Shown one piece after another: positions 62,661 through 64,000 of a stretch of 64,000 nt of DNA. The DNA comes from Flavobacterium caseinilyticum. GTDB taxonomy: Bacteria; Bacteroidota; Bacteroidia; Flavobacteriales; Flavobacteriaceae. The notes under the pieces were generated by a model that did not search any database, had not been told where the DNA came from, and was given only the letters and a program-made list of their open reading frames with translations. The stretch is taken from contig NZ_SMFM01000001.1 in the NCBI RefSeq assembly GCF_004349085.1, positions 930,001 to 994,000 of the forward strand. The letters are read 5' to 3'. Every line of letters starts with the position of its first letter. Positions within the stretch are counted from its first letter, which is position 1. A program made the position numbers and the translations under genes.

Positions 62661-63383
62661 ATGAAACTAAAAAAAATAAACGAAGAGTTACAACAAGCCC
62701 TCATTGAAAACGGTTTGACTGAAGCCAATGCGATGCAAAAAGAAACATTTTCGACACTGAAAAGTGGTTCAGATTGTATTATTATTGCGCCAAAAGGAAG
62801 CGGGAAATCAACGACAATTGTGTTAAATGTAATTCAGAGATTGGCAGGCGCAACCGAAGAATCGCCAAGGGCTTTGATTATTGTTGAAGACAAAGCGAAA
62901 GTATTGGAAATGGAATTGCTTTTTGAAAAATACGGAAAGAATTCTAATTTAGAAGTCTATGGTGTCCATGACAAAGGGGATATGGAATACGATAAAAATT
63001 ATATTTCCAGCGGAATTGACGTTTTGATTGGGACTCCAAATAAGTTGAGTGAAATGTTTACCACGGCTGGATTCAACGTAAACCGATTGAAAATGTTTAT
63101 TTTGGATGATGCTGATCCAATCTTGAAATTGCGTCATGAAACAAAAATTATGCGTATTTCGAATAGTATTGTAAGAACTCAACGTATCATTTTCTCGGAA
63201 CAATTCACGGAAAGAATAGAAGTTCTTGCTGAAAAAATGTTAGAAGAGCCTTATGAATTCGATTTTGATGGAGAAGATGAGGACGAAGACGATGAAGATT
63301 TTGAGGAGGAAGAAAACTTGGAGGCAGATGCAGAAGAGGATTTTGAGGAATTAGAAGGCGATGAAGAAAACGGTAATAAATAA
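62661..63383 (+). CDS. DEAD-box helicase N-terminal half with acidic tail
   Basis: This 240-aa protein contains only the first RecA-like domain of a DEAD-box helicase. A Q-motif-like NAMQKETF precedes Walker A APKGSGKST (43-51). GTPNKL matches the TPxR region, motif II reads DDAD (149-152) and motif III, normally SAT, reads SEQ in IIFSEQFTERI. There is no helicase C-terminal domain, so unwinding alone is unlikely. A tail of about 38 residues (from about 203) is almost all Asp and Glu. It is followed after 16 bases by a DUF2007 gene. Possible roles are RNA or ribosome binding as an ATP-dependent clamp; this is inference. Confidence 0.85.
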   Translation: MKLKKINEELQQALIENGLTEANAMQKETFSTLKSGSDCIIIAPKGSGKSTTIVLNVIQRLAGATEESPRALIIVEDKAKVLEMELLFEKYGKNSNLEVYGVHDKGDMEYDKNYISSGIDVLIGTPNKLSEMFTTAGFNVNRLKMFILDDADPILKLRHETKIMRISNSIVRTQRIIFSEQFTERIEVLAEKMLEEPYEFDFDGEDEDEDDEDFEEEENLEADAEEDFEELEGDEENGNK

Positions 63384-63399
63384 TTAAATAAAGAGTGAA

Positions 63400-63618
63400 A
63401 TGGGATTAATGAAAGTGTTTTCGGGAAGTGAAGTTTTAGCAATGGCGTTACAAGAAAAAATTGAAGCGATTGGTGTAAATGTAGTAGTAAAAAATAATAT
63501 ACAATCGGCTCGATTGGGAGGATTTGGAAATTCAGATTTAGCAGTTGAATTATTTGTTCAGGAAACTGAGTTTGCAAAAGTGAACCCAGTTATTGAAGAA
63601 TTCAGAATGAGTATATAA
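63400..63618 (+). CDS. DUF2007 domain protein
   Basis: This 72-aa protein matches the DUF2007 pattern of putative signal-transducing proteins: KVFSGSEVLAMALQEKIEAIG, an acidic-hydrophobic end DLAVELFVQETEFAKVNPVI. Such ferredoxin-like domains resemble PII folds. It begins 16 bases after the half-DEAD gene and is probably translated from the same mRNA. Confidence 0.85.
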   Translation: MGLMKVFSGSEVLAMALQEKIEAIGVNVVVKNNIQSARLGGFGNSDLAVELFVQETEFAKVNPVIEEFRMSI

Positions 63619-63623
63619 ATTAG

Positions 63624-63631
63624 TATATTTG
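63624..63631 (+). promoter_or_regulatory. -7 element of the antitoxin-like gene
   Basis: TATATTTG matches TAnnTTTG and ends 21 bases before the ATG at 63653. It indicates the toxin-antitoxin pair is transcribed apart from the DUF2007 gene. Confidence 0.5.
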
Positions 63632-63652
63632 CTGTTCAAATACCTCTATAAC

Positions 63653-63898
63653 ATGGATATAGCTGCAAAAAAGATAGAATTGATGGATTGGTTACTTCAT
63701 ATTAATGATGAAAGTAAACTAAAAAAAATAATAGCGCTTAAATCTGTTTTAGACCAAGAAGTTGTTGCTCATACTATAAGTGGTTATCCAATTGATAAGG
63801 AAGAATACGTTGCTATGGTAAAAGAAGCTGATGAACGAATTTCATCTGGGAAATATACAACGATTGAAGATTTAGAAAAAGAAATCGAGAAGTGGTAA
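63653..63898 (+). CDS. antitoxin-like protein
   Basis: The small acidic-basic helical protein (81 aa from the ATG at 63653) resembles antitoxins of ParE/RelE pairs: KKIELMDWLLHINDESKL, then GYPIDKEEYVAMVKEADERI and TIEDLEKEIEKW. The open frame extends eight codons upstream to 63629, but that overlaps the -7 element at 63624-63631. The ParE-like gene starts one base after its stop, as is usual for such pairs. Confidence 0.75.
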   Translation: MDIAAKKIELMDWLLHINDESKLKKIIALKSVLDQEVVAHTISGYPIDKEEYVAMVKEADERISSGKYTTIEDLEKEIEKW

Positions 63899-63899
63899 T

Positions 63900-64000
63900 A
63901 TGCAAAAGCTAATTACCATATTTTGGGATAATGAAGCGAAAGCAGATTTGAAATTAATATTTGAATTTATCAAGTTAAAATCTCCCCAAGGAGTGAGGAA
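63900..64000 (+). CDS. ParE/RelE-type toxin, cut by the window end
   Basis: Thirty-three residues are visible: IFWDNEAKADLKLIFEFI and KSPQGVR. They match the start of the ParE fold (W..A..DL..I..yi...SP). The ATG at 63900 follows the antitoxin stop by one base. Such toxins block gyrase or cleave mRNA; the type cannot be set from this part. The rest lies beyond base 64000. Confidence 0.75.
   Translation, partial: MQKLITIFWDNEAKADLKLIFEFIKLKSPQGVR

Overview
The window looks like chromosomal DNA of a Flavobacterium-type organism (Bacteroidota, Flavobacteriaceae). The DNA is AT-rich. Shine-Dalgarno sequences are essentially absent. Many genes carry a TAnnTTTG -7 element, the known Bacteroidota promoter signature, at a plausible distance. 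One gene product ends in a type IX secretion (T9SS) sorting domain. Several proteins have forms typical of this phylum: two-subunit methylmalonyl-CoA mutase, a long GAPDH, a DnaJ with a reduced zinc centre, and an NtrC-type regulator without a DNA-binding tail. No rRNA, tRNA, CRISPR array, prophage or intact insertion sequence is visible.

Layout. 1-6 kb: a small exported protein, prfC, a lipoprotein alpha-amylase of archaeal type, and a SurA-like periplasmic chaperone. 6-13 kb: a MoxR ATPase, then two different aconitases in tandem (AcnB and the mitochondrial type). 13-22 kb: a LysM-NlpC/P60 wall hydrolase, an FMN-barrel stress protein, a family 9 glycosyltransferase, a CDGSH iron-sulfur protein, a glycine-zipper stress protein, an S41 peptidase and a beta-hydroxyacid dehydrogenase. 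22.7-24.5 kb: a T9SS-secreted beta-helix protein gene broken by one in-frame stop. 25-30 kb: an amino acid permease, GAPDH and an HtrA protease. 30-35 kb: dapF, a frameshifted ORF6N gene, an acetyltransferase, mltG, a DUF2279 protein and a lysozyme-like protein. 35-40 kb: the udk - divIC-like - mutase small - mutase large run on the minus strand. 40-43 kb: a Crp/Fnr regulator, pirin, YceI and a degenerate receiver domain. 43-49 kb: an SDR reductase, a methionine-type aminotransferase, an RsmI-like methylase, a low-molecular-weight phosphatase and dnaA. 49-55 kb: a thioesterase, an IMPACT protein, HAD and ribD, an acetyltransferase, prmC and a MacB-type permease. 55-64 kb: hisS, grpE-dnaJ, a NatAB-like ABC exporter, a sigma-54-type regulator, a half DEAD-box protein, DUF2007, and the start of a toxin-antitoxin pair cut by the window end.

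Most of this is ordinary core genome: translation, TCA cycle and propionate metabolism, cell-wall turnover, envelope proteolysis and protein folding. The structure not explained by genes lies in the spacers. There is a dispersed repeat family with conserved ends and a changing hairpin centre (about 12.5, 39.7 and 61.2 kb). There is a second GC-richer spacer element near 24.8 kb, a three-copy tandem unit near 26.6 kb, and long AT-rich hairpins at gene ends. Two paralogous secreted proteins (34.9 and 45.3 kb) share an upstream motif at the same distance from their start codons. I found no clear new multi-gene system. The best leads are the spacer repeats, the shared upstream motif, the half-helicase, and the regulator that lacks a DNA-binding domain.
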